NCBI GenBank assembly: GCA_028753945.1 | Contig: JAPNXP010000011.1 | Location: forward strand, 1 to 64,000 | Direction of reading: 5' to 3' | Length of the DNA: 64,000 bases | Source of the DNA: Hexactinellida sp. DTS-2022 | Taxonomy: Eukaryota; Porifera; Hexactinellida | Shown: one piece after another, positions 1 through 14,779 of the stretch | Numbering within the stretch: the stretch's first letter is position 1 | How the letters are laid out: every line of letters begins with the position of its first letter | Program-made: the position numbers and the translations under genes | The notes under the pieces: model-generated | Databases searched by the model: none | What the model saw: only the letters and a program-made list of their open reading frames with translations | What the model was told of the DNA's origin: nothing

Positions 1-3000
1 AAAGCGAGTATAATGTGTGTCAGTGGACTAGAAGGTAATAACTATGCTTATAACTAAAGTTTGTAATGATACTAGTGAATCCTAAAGCTTTCTAAGCGTG
101 TGTTACGGTTCATTGAGAAAAGACTGGACTGTAGAATCGACTTTGATGGGTCATTGAAAAAATATTAAACTTTCTAAGTGTGATTAATAGGTCAATGTTA
201 AAAGAATCTACTATCTAGGCATGTGCAATGGTTCATTGAGAAAACACTGGGCATTCAAATTGTCTTGTATTGATCATGGACAAAACAGTGGCCATTCTAA
301 TTGTCTTGTATAGATCATGGAGAAAACAATTGGCACTCTCATTGTCTTTTTTATAGAATGGTTGAAACACTCGACTATCTAAGCATGTGTTATGGTTCAT
401 TGAGGAAACATTCGCCTTTCTAATTGACATGTATTGTGATTGTCAAAACACTGGGCACTCTGAATGTCTTATATGGAGAATGATTAAAACGCAAATGTTT
501 CTAAGTGCGTTGTATTGATCAGGTGAAAAAGAATGTCCTTTTTAAGTGTGTGGGTATGGTGGCTACGGGAAAATCTCAGTGCCAACGAGACACTGGGTTA
601 TCCATGGTTCATCTGAATCCTTTAAATGTCATTGAAAAGTCTCGGGCAAAGCGAGTATAATGTGTGTCAGTGGACTAGAAGGTAATAACTATGCTTATAA
701 CTAAAGTTTGTAATGATACTAGTGAATCCTAAAGCTTTCTAAGCGTGTGTTACGGTTCATTGAGAAAAGACTGGACTGTAGAATCGACTTTGATGGGTCA
801 TTGAAAAAATATTAAACTTTCTAAGTGTGATTAATAGGTCAATGTTAAAAGAATCTACTATCTAGGCATGTGCAATGGTTCATTGAGAAAACACTGGGCA
901 TTCAAATTGTCTTGTATTGATCATGGACAAAACAGTGGCCATTCTAATTGTCTTGTATAGATCATGGAGAAAACAATTGGCACTCTCATTGTCTTTTTTA
1001 TAGAATGGTTGAAACACTCGACTATCTAAGCATGTGTTATGGTTCATTGAGGAAACATTCGCCTTTCTAATTGACATGTATTGTGATTGTCAAAACACTG
1101 GGCACTCTGAATGTCTTATATGGAGAATGATTAAAACGCAAATGTTTCTAAGTGCGTTGTATTGATCAGGTGAAAAAGAATGTCCTTTTTAAGTGTGTGG
1201 GTATGGTGGCTACGGGAAAATCTCAGTGCCAACGAGACACTGGGTTATCCATGGTTCATCTGAATCCTTTAAATGTCATTGAAAAGTCTCGGGCAAAGCG
1301 AGTATAATGTGTGTCAGTGGACTAGAAGGTAATAACTATGCTTATAACTAAAGTTTGTAATGATACTAGTGAATCCTAAAGCTTTCTAAGCGTGTGTTAC
1401 GGTTCATTGAGAAAAGACTGGACTGTAGAATCGACTTTGATGGGTCATTGAAAAAATATTAAACTTTCTAAGTGTGATTAATAGGTCAATGTTAAAAGAA
1501 TCTACTATCTAGGCATGTGCAATGGTTCATTGAGAAAACACTGGGCATTCAAATTGTCTTGTATTGATCATGGACAAAACAGTGGCCATTCTAATTGTCT
1601 TGTATAGATCATGGAGAAAACAATTGGCACTCTCATTGTCTTTTTTATAGAATGGTTGAAACACTCGACTATCTAAGCATGTGTTATGGTTCATTGAGGA
1701 AACATTCGCCTTTCTAATTGACATGTATTGTGATTGTCAAAACACTGGGCACTCTGAATGTCTTATATGGAGAATGATTAAAACGCAAATGTTTCTAAGT
1801 GCGTTGTATTGATCAGGTGAAAAAGAATGTCCTTTTTAAGTGTGTGGGTATGGTGGCTACGGGAAAATCTCAGTGCCAACGAGACACTGGGTTATCCATG
1901 GTTCATCTGAATCCTTTAAATGTCATTGAAAAGTCTCGGGCAAAGCGAGTATAATGTGTGTCAGTGGACTAGAAGGTAATAACTATGCTTATAACTAAAG
2001 TTTGTAATGATACTAGTGAATCCTAAAGCTTTCTAAGCGTGTGTTACGGTTCATTGAGAAAAGACTGGACTGTAGAATCGACTTTGATGGGTCATTGAAA
2101 AAATATTAAACTTTCTAAGTGTGATTAATAGGTCAATGTTAAAAGAATCTACTATCTAGGCATGTGCAATGGTTCATTGAGAAAACACTGGGCATTCAAA
2201 TTGTCTTGTATTGATCATGGACAAAACAGTGGCCATTCTAATTGTCTTGTATAGATCATGGAGAAAACAATTGGCACTCTCATTGTCTTTTTTATAGAAT
2301 GGTTGAAACACTCGACTATCTAAGCATGTGTTATGGTTCATTGAGGAAACATTCGCCTTTCTAATTGACATGTATTGTGATTGTCAAAACACTGGGCACT
2401 CTGAATGTCTTATATGGAGAATGATTAAAACGCAAATGTTTCTAAGTGCGTTGTATTGATCAGGTGAAAAAGAATGTCCTTTTTAAGTGTGTGGGTATGG
2501 TGGCTACGGGAAAATCTCAGTGCCAACGAGACACTGGGTTATCCATGGTTCATCTGAATCCTTTAAATGTCATTGAAAAGTCTCGGGCAAAGCGAGTATA
2601 ATGTGTGTCAGTGGACTAGAAGGTAATAACTATGCTTATAACTAAAGTTTGTAATGATACTAGTGAATCCTAAAGCTTTCTAAGCGTGTGTTACGGTTCA
2701 TTGAGAAAAGACTGGACTGTAGAATCGACTTTGATGGGTCATTGAAAAAATATTAAACTTTCTAAGTGTGATTAATAGGTCAATGTTAAAAGAATCTACT
2801 ATCTAGGCATGTGCAATGGTTCATTGAGAAAACACTGGGCATTCAAATTGTCTTGTATTGATCATGGACAAAACAGTGGCCATTCTAATTGTCTTGTATA
2901 GATCATGGAGAAAACAATTGGCACTCTCATTGTCTTTTTTATAGAATGGTTGAAACACTCGACTATCTAAGCATGTGTTATGGTTCATTGAGGAAACATT

Positions 3001-6000
3001 CGCCTTTCTAATTGACATGTATTGTGATTGTCAAAACACTGGGCACTCTGAATGTCTTATATGGAGAATGATTAAAACGCAAATGTTTCTAAGTGCGTTG
3101 TATTGATCAGGTGAAAAAGAATGTCCTTTTTAAGTGTGTGGGTATGGTGGCTACGGGAAAATCTCAGTGCCAACGAGACACTGGGTTATCCATGGTTCAT
3201 CTGAATCCTTTAAATGTCATTGAAAAGTCTCGGGCAAAGCGAGTATAATGTGTGTCAGTGGACTAGAAGGTAATAACTATGCTTATAACTAAAGTTTGTA
3301 ATGATACTAGTGAATCCTAAAGCTTTCTAAGCGTGTGTTACGGTTCATTGAGAAAAGACTGGACTGTAGAATCGACTTTGATGGGTCATTGAAAAAATAT
3401 TAAACTTTCTAAGTGTGATTAATAGGTCAATGTTAAAAGAATCTACTATCTAGGCATGTGCAATGGTTCATTGAGAAAACACTGGGCATTCAAATTGTCT
3501 TGTATTGATCATGGACAAAACAGTGGCCATTCTAATTGTCTTGTATAGATCATGGAGAAAACAATTGGCACTCTCATTGTCTTTTTTATAGAATGGTTGA
3601 AACACTCGACTATCTAAGCATGTGTTATGGTTCATTGAGGAAACATTCGCCTTTCTAATTGACATGTATTGTGATTGTCAAAACACTGGGCACTCTGAAT
3701 GTCTTATATGGAGAATGATTAAAACGCAAATGTTTCTAAGTGCGTTGTATTGATCAGGTGAAAAAGAATGTCCTTTTTAAGTGTGTGGGTATGGTGGCTA
3801 CGGGAAAATCTCAGTGCCAACGAGACACTGGGTTATCCATGGTTCATCTGAATCCTTTAAATGTCATTGAAAAGTCTCGGGCAAAGCGAGTATAATGTGT
3901 GTCAGTGGACTAGAAGGTAATAACTATGCTTATAACTAAAGTTTGTAATGATACTAGTGAATCCTAAAGCTTTCTAAGCGTGTGTTACGGTTCATTGAGA
4001 AAAGACTGGACTGTAGAATCGACTTTGATGGGTCATTGAAAAAATATTAAACTTTCTAAGTGTGATTAATAGGTCAATGTTAAAAGAATCTACTATCTAG
4101 GCATGTGCAATGGTTCATTGAGAAAACACTGGGCATTCAAATTGTCTTGTATTGATCATGGACAAAACAGTGGCCATTCTAATTGTCTTGTATAGATCAT
4201 GGAGAAAACAATTGGCACTCTCATTGTCTTTTTTATAGAATGGTTGAAACACTCGACTATCTAAGCATGTGTTATGGTTCATTGAGGAAACATTCGCCTT
4301 TCTAATTGACATGTATTGTGATTGTCAAAACACTGGGCACTCTGAATGTCTTATATGGAGAATGATTAAAACGCAAATGTTTCTAAGTGCGTTGTATTGA
4401 TCAGGTGAAAAAGAATGTCCTTTTTAAGTGTGTGGGTATGGTGGCTACGGGAAAATCTCAGTGCCAACGAGACACTGGGTTATCCATGGTTCATCTGAAT
4501 CCTTTAAATGTCATTGAAAAGTCTCGGGCAAAGCGAGTATAATGTGTGTCAGTGGACTAGAAGGTAATAACTATGCTTATAACTAAAGTTTGTAATGATA
4601 CTAGTGAATCCTAAAGCTTTCTAAGCGTGTGTTACGGTTCATTGAGAAAAGACTGGACTGTAGAATCGACTTTGATGGGTCATTGAAAAAATATTAAACT
4701 TTCTAAGTGTGATTAATAGGTCAATGTTAAAAGAATCTACTATCTAGGCATGTGCAATGGTTCATTGAGAAAACACTGGGCATTCAAATTGTCTTGTATT
4801 GATCATGGACAAAACAGTGGCCATTCTAATTGTCTTGTATAGATCATGGAGAAAACAATTGGCACTCTCATTGTCTTTTTTATAGAATGGTTGAAACACT
4901 CGACTATCTAAGCATGTGTTATGGTTCATTGAGGAAACATTCGCCTTTCTAATTGACATGTATTGTGATTGTCAAAACACTGGGCACTCTGAATGTCTTA
5001 TATGGAGAATGATTAAAACGCAAATGTTTCTAAGTGCGTTGTATTGATCAGGTGAAAAAGAATGTCCTTTTTAAGTGTGTGGGTATGGTGGCTACGGGAA
5101 AATCTCAGTGCCAACGAGACACTGGGTTATCCATGGTTCATCTGAATCCTTTAAATGTCATTGAAAAGTCTCGGGCAAAGCGAGTATAATGTGTGTCAGT
5201 GGACTAGAAGGTAATAACTATGCTTATAACTAAAGTTTGTAATGATACTAGTGAATCCTAAAGCTTTCTAAGCGTGTGTTACGGTTCATTGAGAAAAGAC
5301 TGGACTGTAGAATCGACTTTGATGGGTCATTGAAAAAATATTAAACTTTCTAAGTGTGATTAATAGGTCAATGTTAAAAGAATCTACTATCTAGGCATGT
5401 GCAATGGTTCATTGAGAAAACACTGGGCATTCAAATTGTCTTGTATTGATCATGGACAAAACAGTGGCCATTCTAATTGTCTTGTATAGATCATGGAGAA
5501 AACAATTGGCACTCTCATTGTCTTTTTTATAGAATGGTTGAAACACTCGACTATCTAAGCATGTGTTATGGTTCATTGAGGAAACATTCGCCTTTCTAAT
5601 TGACATGTATTGTGATTGTCAAAACACTGGGCACTCTGAATGTCTTATATGGAGAATGATTAAAACGCAAATGTTTCTAAGTGCGTTGTATTGATCAGGT
5701 GAAAAAGAATGTCCTTTTTAAGTGTGTGGGTATGGTGGCTACGGGAAAATCTCAGTGCCAACGAGACACTGGGTTATCCATGGTTCATCTGAATCCTTTA
5801 AATGTCATTGAAAAGTCTCGGGCAAAGCGAGTATAATGTGTGTCAGTGGACTAGAAGGTAATAACTATGCTTATAACTAAAGTTTGTAATGATACTAGTG
5901 AATCCTAAAGCTTTCTAAGCGTGTGTTACGGTTCATTGAGAAAAGACTGGACTGTAGAATCGACTTTGATGGGTCATTGAAAAAATATTAAACTTTCTAA

Positions 6001-9000
6001 GTGTGATTAATAGGTCAATGTTAAAAGAATCTACTATCTAGGCATGTGCAATGGTTCATTGAGAAAACACTGGGCATTCAAATTGTCTTGTATTGATCAT
6101 GGACAAAACAGTGGCCATTCTAATTGTCTTGTATAGATCATGGAGAAAACAATTGGCACTCTCATTGTCTTTTTTATAGAATGGTTGAAACACTCGACTA
6201 TCTAAGCATGTGTTATGGTTCATTGAGGAAACATTCGCCTTTCTAATTGACATGTATTGTGATTGTCAAAACACTGGGCACTCTGAATGTCTTATATGGA
6301 GAATGATTAAAACGCAAATGTTTCTAAGTGCGTTGTATTGATCAGGTGAAAAAGAATGTCCTTTTTAAGTGTGTGGGTATGGTGGCTACGGGAAAATCTC
6401 AGTGCCAACGAGACACTGGGTTATCCATGGTTCATCTGAATCCTTTAAATGTCATTGAAAAGTCTCGGGCAAAGCGAGTATAATGTGTGTCAGTGGACTA
6501 GAAGGTAATAACTATGCTTATAACTAAAGTTTGTAATGATACTAGTGAATCCTAAAGCTTTCTAAGCGTGTGTTACGGTTCATTGAGAAAAGACTGGACT
6601 GTAGAATCGACTTTGATGGGTCATTGAAAAAATATTAAACTTTCTAAGTGTGATTAATAGGTCAATGTTAAAAGAATCTACTATCTAGGCATGTGCAATG
6701 GTTCATTGAGAAAACACTGGGCATTCAAATTGTCTTGTATTGATCATGGACAAAACAGTGGCCATTCTAATTGTCTTGTATAGATCATGGAGAAAACAAT
6801 TGGCACTCTCATTGTCTTTTTTATAGAATGGTTGAAACACTCGACTATCTAAGCATGTGTTATGGTTCATTGAGGAAACATTCGCCTTTCTAATTGACAT
6901 GTATTGTGATTGTCAAAACACTGGGCACTCTGAATGTCTTATATGGAGAATGATTAAAACGCAAATGTTTCTAAGTGCGTTGTATTGATCAGGTGAAAAA
7001 GAATGTCCTTTTTAAGTGTGTGGGTATGGTGGCTACGGGAAAATCTCAGTGCCAACGAGACACTGGGTTATCCATGGTTCATCTGAATCCTTTAAATGTC
7101 ATTGAAAAGTCTCGGGCAAAGCGAGTATAATGTGTGTCAGTGGACTAGAAGGTAATAACTATGCTTATAACTAAAGTTTGTAATGATACTAGTGAATCCT
7201 AAAGCTTTCTAAGCGTGTGTTACGGTTCATTGAGAAAAGACTGGACTGTAGAATCGACTTTGATGGGTCATTGAAAAAATATTAAACTTTCTAAGTGTGA
7301 TTAATAGGTCAATGTTAAAAGAATCTACTATCTAGGCATGTGCAATGGTTCATTGAGAAAACACTGGGCATTCAAATTGTCTTGTATTGATCATGGACAA
7401 AACAGTGGCCATTCTAATTGTCTTGTATAGATCATGGAGAAAACAATTGGCACTCTCATTGTCTTTTTTATAGAATGGTTGAAACACTCGACTATCTAAG
7501 CATGTGTTATGGTTCATTGAGGAAACATTCGCCTTTCTAATTGACATGTATTGTGATTGTCAAAACACTGGGCACTCTGAATGTCTTATATGGAGAATGA
7601 TTAAAACGCAAATGTTTCTAAGTGCGTTGTATTGATCAGGTGAAAAAGAATGTCCTTTTTAAGTGTGTGGGTATGGTGGCTACGGGAAAATCTCAGTGCC
7701 AACGAGACACTGGGTTATCCATGGTTCATCTGAATCCTTTAAATGTCATTGAAAAGTCTCGGGCAAAGCGAGTATAATGTGTGTCAGTGGACTAGAAGGT
7801 AATAACTATGCTTATAACTAAAGTTTGTAATGATACTAGTGAATCCTAAAGCTTTCTAAGCGTGTGTTACGGTTCATTGAGAAAAGACTGGACTGTAGAA
7901 TCGACTTTGATGGGTCATTGAAAAAATATTAAACTTTCTAAGTGTGATTAATAGGTCAATGTTAAAAGAATCTACTATCTAGGCATGTGCAATGGTTCAT
8001 TGAGAAAACACTGGGCATTCAAATTGTCTTGTATTGATCATGGACAAAACAGTGGCCATTCTAATTGTCTTGTATAGATCATGGAGAAAACAATTGGCAC
8101 TCTCATTGTCTTTTTTATAGAATGGTTGAAACACTCGACTATCTAAGCATGTGTTATGGTTCATTGAGGAAACATTCGCCTTTCTAATTGACATGTATTG
8201 TGATTGTCAAAACACTGGGCACTCTGAATGTCTTATATGGAGAATGATTAAAACGCAAATGTTTCTAAGTGCGTTGTATTGATCAGGTGAAAAAGAATGT
8301 CCTTTTTAAGTGTGTGGGTATGGTGGCTACGGGAAAATCTCAGTGCCAACGAGACACTGGGTTATCCATGGTTCATCTGAATCCTTTAAATGTCATTGAA
8401 AAGTCTCGGGCAAAGCGAGTATAATGTGTGTCAGTGGACTAGAAGGTAATAACTATGCTTATAACTAAAGTTTGTAATGATACTAGTGAATCCTAAAGCT
8501 TTCTAAGCGTGTGTTACGGTTCATTGAGAAAAGACTGGACTGTAGAATCGACTTTGATGGGTCATTGAAAAAATATTAAACTTTCTAAGTGTGATTAATA
8601 GGTCAATGTTAAAAGAATCTACTATCTAGGCATGTGCAATGGTTCATTGAGAAAACACTGGGCATTCAAATTGTCTTGTATTGATCATGGACAAAACAGT
8701 GGCCATTCTAATTGTCTTGTATAGATCATGGAGAAAACAATTGGCACTCTCATTGTCTTTTTTATAGAATGGTTGAAACACTCGACTATCTAAGCATGTG
8801 TTATGGTTCATTGAGGAAACATTCGCCTTTCTAATTGACATGTATTGTGATTGTCAAAACACTGGGCACTCTGAATGTCTTATATGGAGAATGATTAAAA
8901 CGCAAATGTTTCTAAGTGCGTTGTATTGATCAGGTGAAAAAGAATGTCCTTTTTAAGTGTGTGGGTATGGTGGCTACGGGAAAATCTCAGTGCCAACGAG

Positions 9001-12000
9001 ACACTGGGTTATCCATGGTTCATCTGAATCCTTTAAATGTCATTGAAAAGTCTCGGGCAAAGCGAGTATAATGTGTGTCAGTGGACTAGAAGGTAATAAC
9101 TATGCTTATAACTAAAGTTTGTAATGATACTAGTGAATCCTAAAGCTTTCTAAGCGTGTGTTACGGTTCATTGAGAAAAGACTGGACTGTAGAATCGACT
9201 TTGATGGGTCATTGAAAAAATATTAAACTTTCTAAGTGTGATTAATAGGTCAATGTTAAAAGAATCTACTATCTAGGCATGTGCAATGGTTCATTGAGAA
9301 AACACTGGGCATTCAAATTGTCTTGTATTGATCATGGACAAAACAGTGGCCATTCTAATTGTCTTGTATAGATCATGGAGAAAACAATTGGCACTCTCAT
9401 TGTCTTTTTTATAGAATGGTTGAAACACTCGACTATCTAAGCATGTGTTATGGTTCATTGAGGAAACATTCGCCTTTCTAATTGACATGTATTGTGATTG
9501 TCAAAACACTGGGCACTCTGAATGTCTTATATGGAGAATGATTAAAACGCAAATGTTTCTAAGTGCGTTGTATTGATCAGGTGAAAAAGAATGTCCTTTT
9601 TAAGTGTGTGGGTATGGTGGCTACGGGAAAATCTCAGTGCCAACGAGACACTGGGTTATCCATGGTTCATCTGAATCCTTTAAATGTCATTGAAAAGTCT
9701 CGGGCAAAGCGAGTATAATGTGTGTCAGTGGACTAGAAGGTAATAACTATGCTTATAACTAAAGTTTGTAATGATACTAGTGAATCCTAAAGCTTTCTAA
9801 GCGTGTGTTACGGTTCATTGAGAAAAGACTGGACTGTAGAATCGACTTTGATGGGTCATTGAAAAAATATTAAACTTTCTAAGTGTGATTAATAGGTCAA
9901 TGTTAAAAGAATCTACTATCTAGGCATGTGCAATGGTTCATTGAGAAAACACTGGGCATTCAAATTGTCTTGTATTGATCATGGACAAAACAGTGGCCAT
10001 TCTAATTGTCTTGTATAGATCATGGAGAAAACAATTGGCACTCTCATTGTCTTTTTTATAGAATGGTTGAAACACTCGACTATCTAAGCATGTGTTATGG
10101 TTCATTGAGGAAACATTCGCCTTTCTAATTGACATGTATTGTGATTGTCAAAACACTGGGCACTCTGAATGTCTTATATGGAGAATGATTAAAACGCAAA
10201 TGTTTCTAAGTGCGTTGTATTGATCAGGTGAAAAAGAATGTCCTTTTTAAGTGTGTGGGTATGGTGGCTACGGGAAAATCTCAGTGCCAACGAGACACTG
10301 GGTTATCCATGGTTCATCTGAATCCTTTAAATGTCATTGAAAAGTCTCGGGCAAAGCGAGTATAATGTGTGTCAGTGGACTAGAAGGTAATAACTATGCT
10401 TATAACTAAAGTTTGTAATGATACTAGTGAATCCTAAAGCTTTCTAAGCGTGTGTTACGGTTCATTGAGAAAAGACTGGACTGTAGAATCGACTTTGATG
10501 GGTCATTGAAAAAATATTAAACTTTCTAAGTGTGATTAATAGGTCAATGTTAAAAGAATCTACTATCTAGGCATGTGCAATGGTTCATTGAGAAAACACT
10601 GGGCATTCAAATTGTCTTGTATTGATCATGGACAAAACAGTGGCCATTCTAATTGTCTTGTATAGATCATGGAGAAAACAATTGGCACTCTCATTGTCTT
10701 TTTTATAGAATGGTTGAAACACTCGACTATCTAAGCATGTGTTATGGTTCATTGAGGAAACATTCGCCTTTCTAATTGACATGTATTGTGATTGTCAAAA
10801 CACTGGGCACTCTGAATGTCTTATATGGAGAATGATTAAAACGCAAATGTTTCTAAGTGCGTTGTATTGATCAGGTGAAAAAGAATGTCCTTTTTAAGTG
10901 TGTGGGTATGGTGGCTACGGGAAAATCTCAGTGCCAACGAGACACTGGGTTATCCATGGTTCATCTGAATCCTTTAAATGTCATTGAAAAGTCTCGGGCA
11001 AAGCGAGTATAATGTGTGTCAGTGGACTAGAAGGTAATAACTATGCTTATAACTAAAGTTTGTAATGATACTAGTGAATCCTAAAGCTTTCTAAGCGTGT
11101 GTTACGGTTCATTGAGAAAAGACTGGACTGTAGAATCGACTTTGATGGGTCATTGAAAAAATATTAAACTTTCTAAGTGTGATTAATAGGTCAATGTTAA
11201 AAGAATCTACTATCTAGGCATGTGCAATGGTTCATTGAGAAAACACTGGGCATTCAAATTGTCTTGTATTGATCATGGACAAAACAGTGGCCATTCTAAT
11301 TGTCTTGTATAGATCATGGAGAAAACAATTGGCACTCTCATTGTCTTTTTTATAGAATGGTTGAAACACTCGACTATCTAAGCATGTGTTATGGTTCATT
11401 GAGGAAACATTCGCCTTTCTAATTGACATGTATTGTGATTGTCAAAACACTGGGCACTCTGAATGTCTTATATGGAGAATGATTAAAACGCAAATGTTTC
11501 TAAGTGCGTTGTATTGATCAGGTGAAAAAGAATGTCCTTTTTAAGTGTGTGGGTATGGTGGCTACGGGAAAATCTCAGTGCCAACGAGACACTGGGTTAT
11601 CCATGGTTCATCTGAATCCTTTAAATGTCATTGAAAAGTCTCGGGCAAAGCGAGTATAATGTGTGTCAGTGGACTAGAAGGTAATAACTATGCTTATAAC
11701 TAAAGTTTGTAATGATACTAGTGAATCCTAAAGCTTTCTAAGCGTGTGTTACGGTTCATTGAGAAAAGACTGGACTGTAGAATCGACTTTGATGGGTCAT
11801 TGAAAAAATATTAAACTTTCTAAGTGTGATTAATAGGTCAATGTTAAAAGAATCTACTATCTAGGCATGTGCAATGGTTCATTGAGAAAACACTGGGCAT
11901 TCAAATTGTCTTGTATTGATCATGGACAAAACAGTGGCCATTCTAATTGTCTTGTATAGATCATGGAGAAAACAATTGGCACTCTCATTGTCTTTTTTAT

Positions 12001-14779
12001 AGAATGGTTGAAACACTCGACTATCTAAGCATGTGTTATGGTTCATTGAGGAAACATTCGCCTTTCTAATTGACATGTATTGTGATTGTCAAAACACTGG
12101 GCACTCTGAATGTCTTATATGGAGAATGATTAAAACGCAAATGTTTCTAAGTGCGTTGTATTGATCAGGTGAAAAAGAATGTCCTTTTTAAGTGTGTGGG
12201 TATGGTGGCTACGGGAAAATCTCAGTGCCAACGAGACACTGGGTTATCCATGGTTCATCTGAATCCTTTAAATGTCATTGAAAAGTCTCGGGCAAAGCGA
12301 GTATAATGTGTGTCAGTGGACTAGAAGGTAATAACTATGCTTATAACTAAAGTTTGTAATGATACTAGTGAATCCTAAAGCTTTCTAAGCGTGTGTTACG
12401 GTTCATTGAGAAAAGACTGGACTGTAGAATCGACTTTGATGGGTCATTGAAAAAATATTAAACTTTCTAAGTGTGATTAATAGGTCAATGTTAAAAGAAT
12501 CTACTATCTAGGCATGTGCAATGGTTCATTGAGAAAACACTGGGCATTCAAATTGTCTTGTATTGATCATGGACAAAACAGTGGCCATTCTAATTGTCTT
12601 GTATAGATCATGGAGAAAACAATTGGCACTCTCATTGTCTTTTTTATAGAATGGTTGAAACACTCGACTATCTAAGCATGTGTTATGGTTCATTGAGGAA
12701 ACATTCGCCTTTCTAATTGACATGTATTGTGATTGTCAAAACACTGGGCACTCTGAATGTCTTATATGGAGAATGATTAAAACGCAAATGTTTCTAAGTG
12801 CGTTGTATTGATCAGGTGAAAAAGAATGTCCTTTTTAAGTGTGTGGGTATGGTGGCTACGGGAAAATCTCAGTGCCAACGAGACACTGGGTTATCCATGG
12901 TTCATCTGAATCCTTTAAATGTCATTGAAAAGTCTCGGGCAAAGCGAGTATAATGTGTGTCAGTGGACTAGAAGGTAATAACTATGCTTATAACTAAAGT
13001 TTGTAATGATACTAGTGAATCCTAAAGCTTTCTAAGCGTGTGTTACGGTTCATTGAGAAAAGACTGGACTGTAGAATCGACTTTGATGGGTCATTGAAAA
13101 AATATTAAACTTTCTAAGTGTGATTAATAGGTCAATGTTAAAAGAATCTACTATCTAGGCATGTGCAATGGTTCATTGAGAAAACACTGGGCATTCAAAT
13201 TGTCTTGTATTGATCATGGACAAAACAGTGGCCATTCTAATTGTCTTGTATAGATCATGGAGAAAACAATTGGCACTCTCATTGTCTTTTTTATAGAATG
13301 GTTGAAACACTCGACTATCTAAGCATGTGTTATGGTTCATTGAGGAAACATTCGCCTTTCTAATTGACATGTATTGTGATTGTCAAAACACTGGGCACTC
13401 TGAATGTCTTATATGGAGAATGATTAAAACGCAAATGTTTCTAAGTGCGTTGTATTGATCAGGTGAAAAAGAATGTCCTTTTTAAGTGTGTGGGTATGGT
13501 GGCTACGGGAAAATCTCAGTGCCAACGAGACACTGGGTTATCCATGGTTCATCTGAATCCTTTAAATGTCATTGAAAAGTCTCGGGCAAAGCGAGTATAA
13601 TGTGTGTCAGTGGACTAGAAGGTAATAACTATGCTTATAACTAAAGTTTGTAATGATACTAGTGAATCCTAAAGCTTTCTAAGCGTGTGTTACGGTTCAT
13701 TGAGAAAAGACTGGACTGTAGAATCGACTTTGATGGGTCATTGAAAAAATATTAAACTTTCTAAGTGTGATTAATAGGTCAATGTTAAAAGAATCTACTA
13801 TCTAGGCATGTGCAATGGTTCATTGAGAAAACACTGGGCATTCAAATTGTCTTGTATTGATCATGGACAAAACAGTGGCCATTCTAATTGTCTTGTATAG
13901 ATCATGGAGAAAACAATTGGCACTCTCATTGTCTTTTTTATAGAATGGTTGAAACACTCGACTATCTAAGCATGTGTTATGGTTCATTGAGGAAACATTC
14001 GCCTTTCTAATTGACATGTATTGTGATTGTCAAAACACTGGGCACTCTGAATGTCTTATATGGAGAATGATTAAAACGCAAATGTTTCTAAGTGCGTTGT
14101 ATTGATCAGGTGAAAAAGAATGTCCTTTTTAAGTGTGTGGGTATGGTGGCTACGGGAAAATCTCAGTGCCAACGAGACACTGGGTTATCCATGGTTCATC
14201 TGAATCCTTTAAATGTCATTGAAAAGTCTCGGGCAAAGCGAGTATAATGTGTGTCAGTGGACTAGAAGGTAATAACTATGCTTATAACTAAAGTTTGTAA
14301 TGATACTAGTGAATCCTAAAGCTTTCTAAGCGTGTGTTACGGTTCATTGAGAAAAGACTGGACTGTAGAATCGACTTTGATGGGTCATTGAAAAAATATT
14401 AAACTTTCTAAGTGTGATTAATAGGTCAATGTTAAAAGAATCTACTATCTAGGCATGTGCAATGGTTCATTGAGAAAACACTGGGCATTCAAATTGTCTT
14501 GTATTGATCATGGACAAAACAGTGGCCATTCTAATTGTCTTGTATAGATCATGGAGAAAACAATTGGCACTCTCATTGTCTTTTTTATAGAATGGTTGAA
14601 ACACTCGACTATCTAAGCATGTGTTATGGTTCATTGAGGAAACATTCGCCTTTCTAATTGACATGTATTGTGATTGTCAAAACACTGGGCACTCTGAATG
14701 TCTTATATGGAGAATGATTAAAACGCAAATGTTTCTAAGTGCGTTGTATTGATCAGGTGAAAAAGAATGTCCTTTTTAA
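1..14779. repeat. Satellite array, 647-bp unit, about 22.8 copies
   Basis: The same 647-bp unit repeats head to tail from the first base of the window to position 14779, where the match breaks off. The left end is outside the window, so the true array is longer. All copies look identical by eye, and one 65-codon segment translates identically in all 23 occurrences, at spacing of exactly 647. Inside the unit a degenerate motif beginning TCATTGA or TCATGGA recurs at about positions 110, 151, 192, 233, 274, 315, 356, 397, 438, 478 and 518, a spacing of 41 bp (40 in places). The unit is therefore a higher-order repeat of roughly sixteen diverged 41-bp monomers. I see no gene in it. It could be pericentromeric or subtelomeric satellite; the sequence alone does not say which. 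Confidence 0.97.

Noticed and set aside
233..14664. A 65-codon minus-strand open frame repeated 23 times at 647-bp spacing
   Set aside because: It arises from the satellite sequence itself, has no recognisable domain, and its repetition reflects the array. I see no promoter or splice context.
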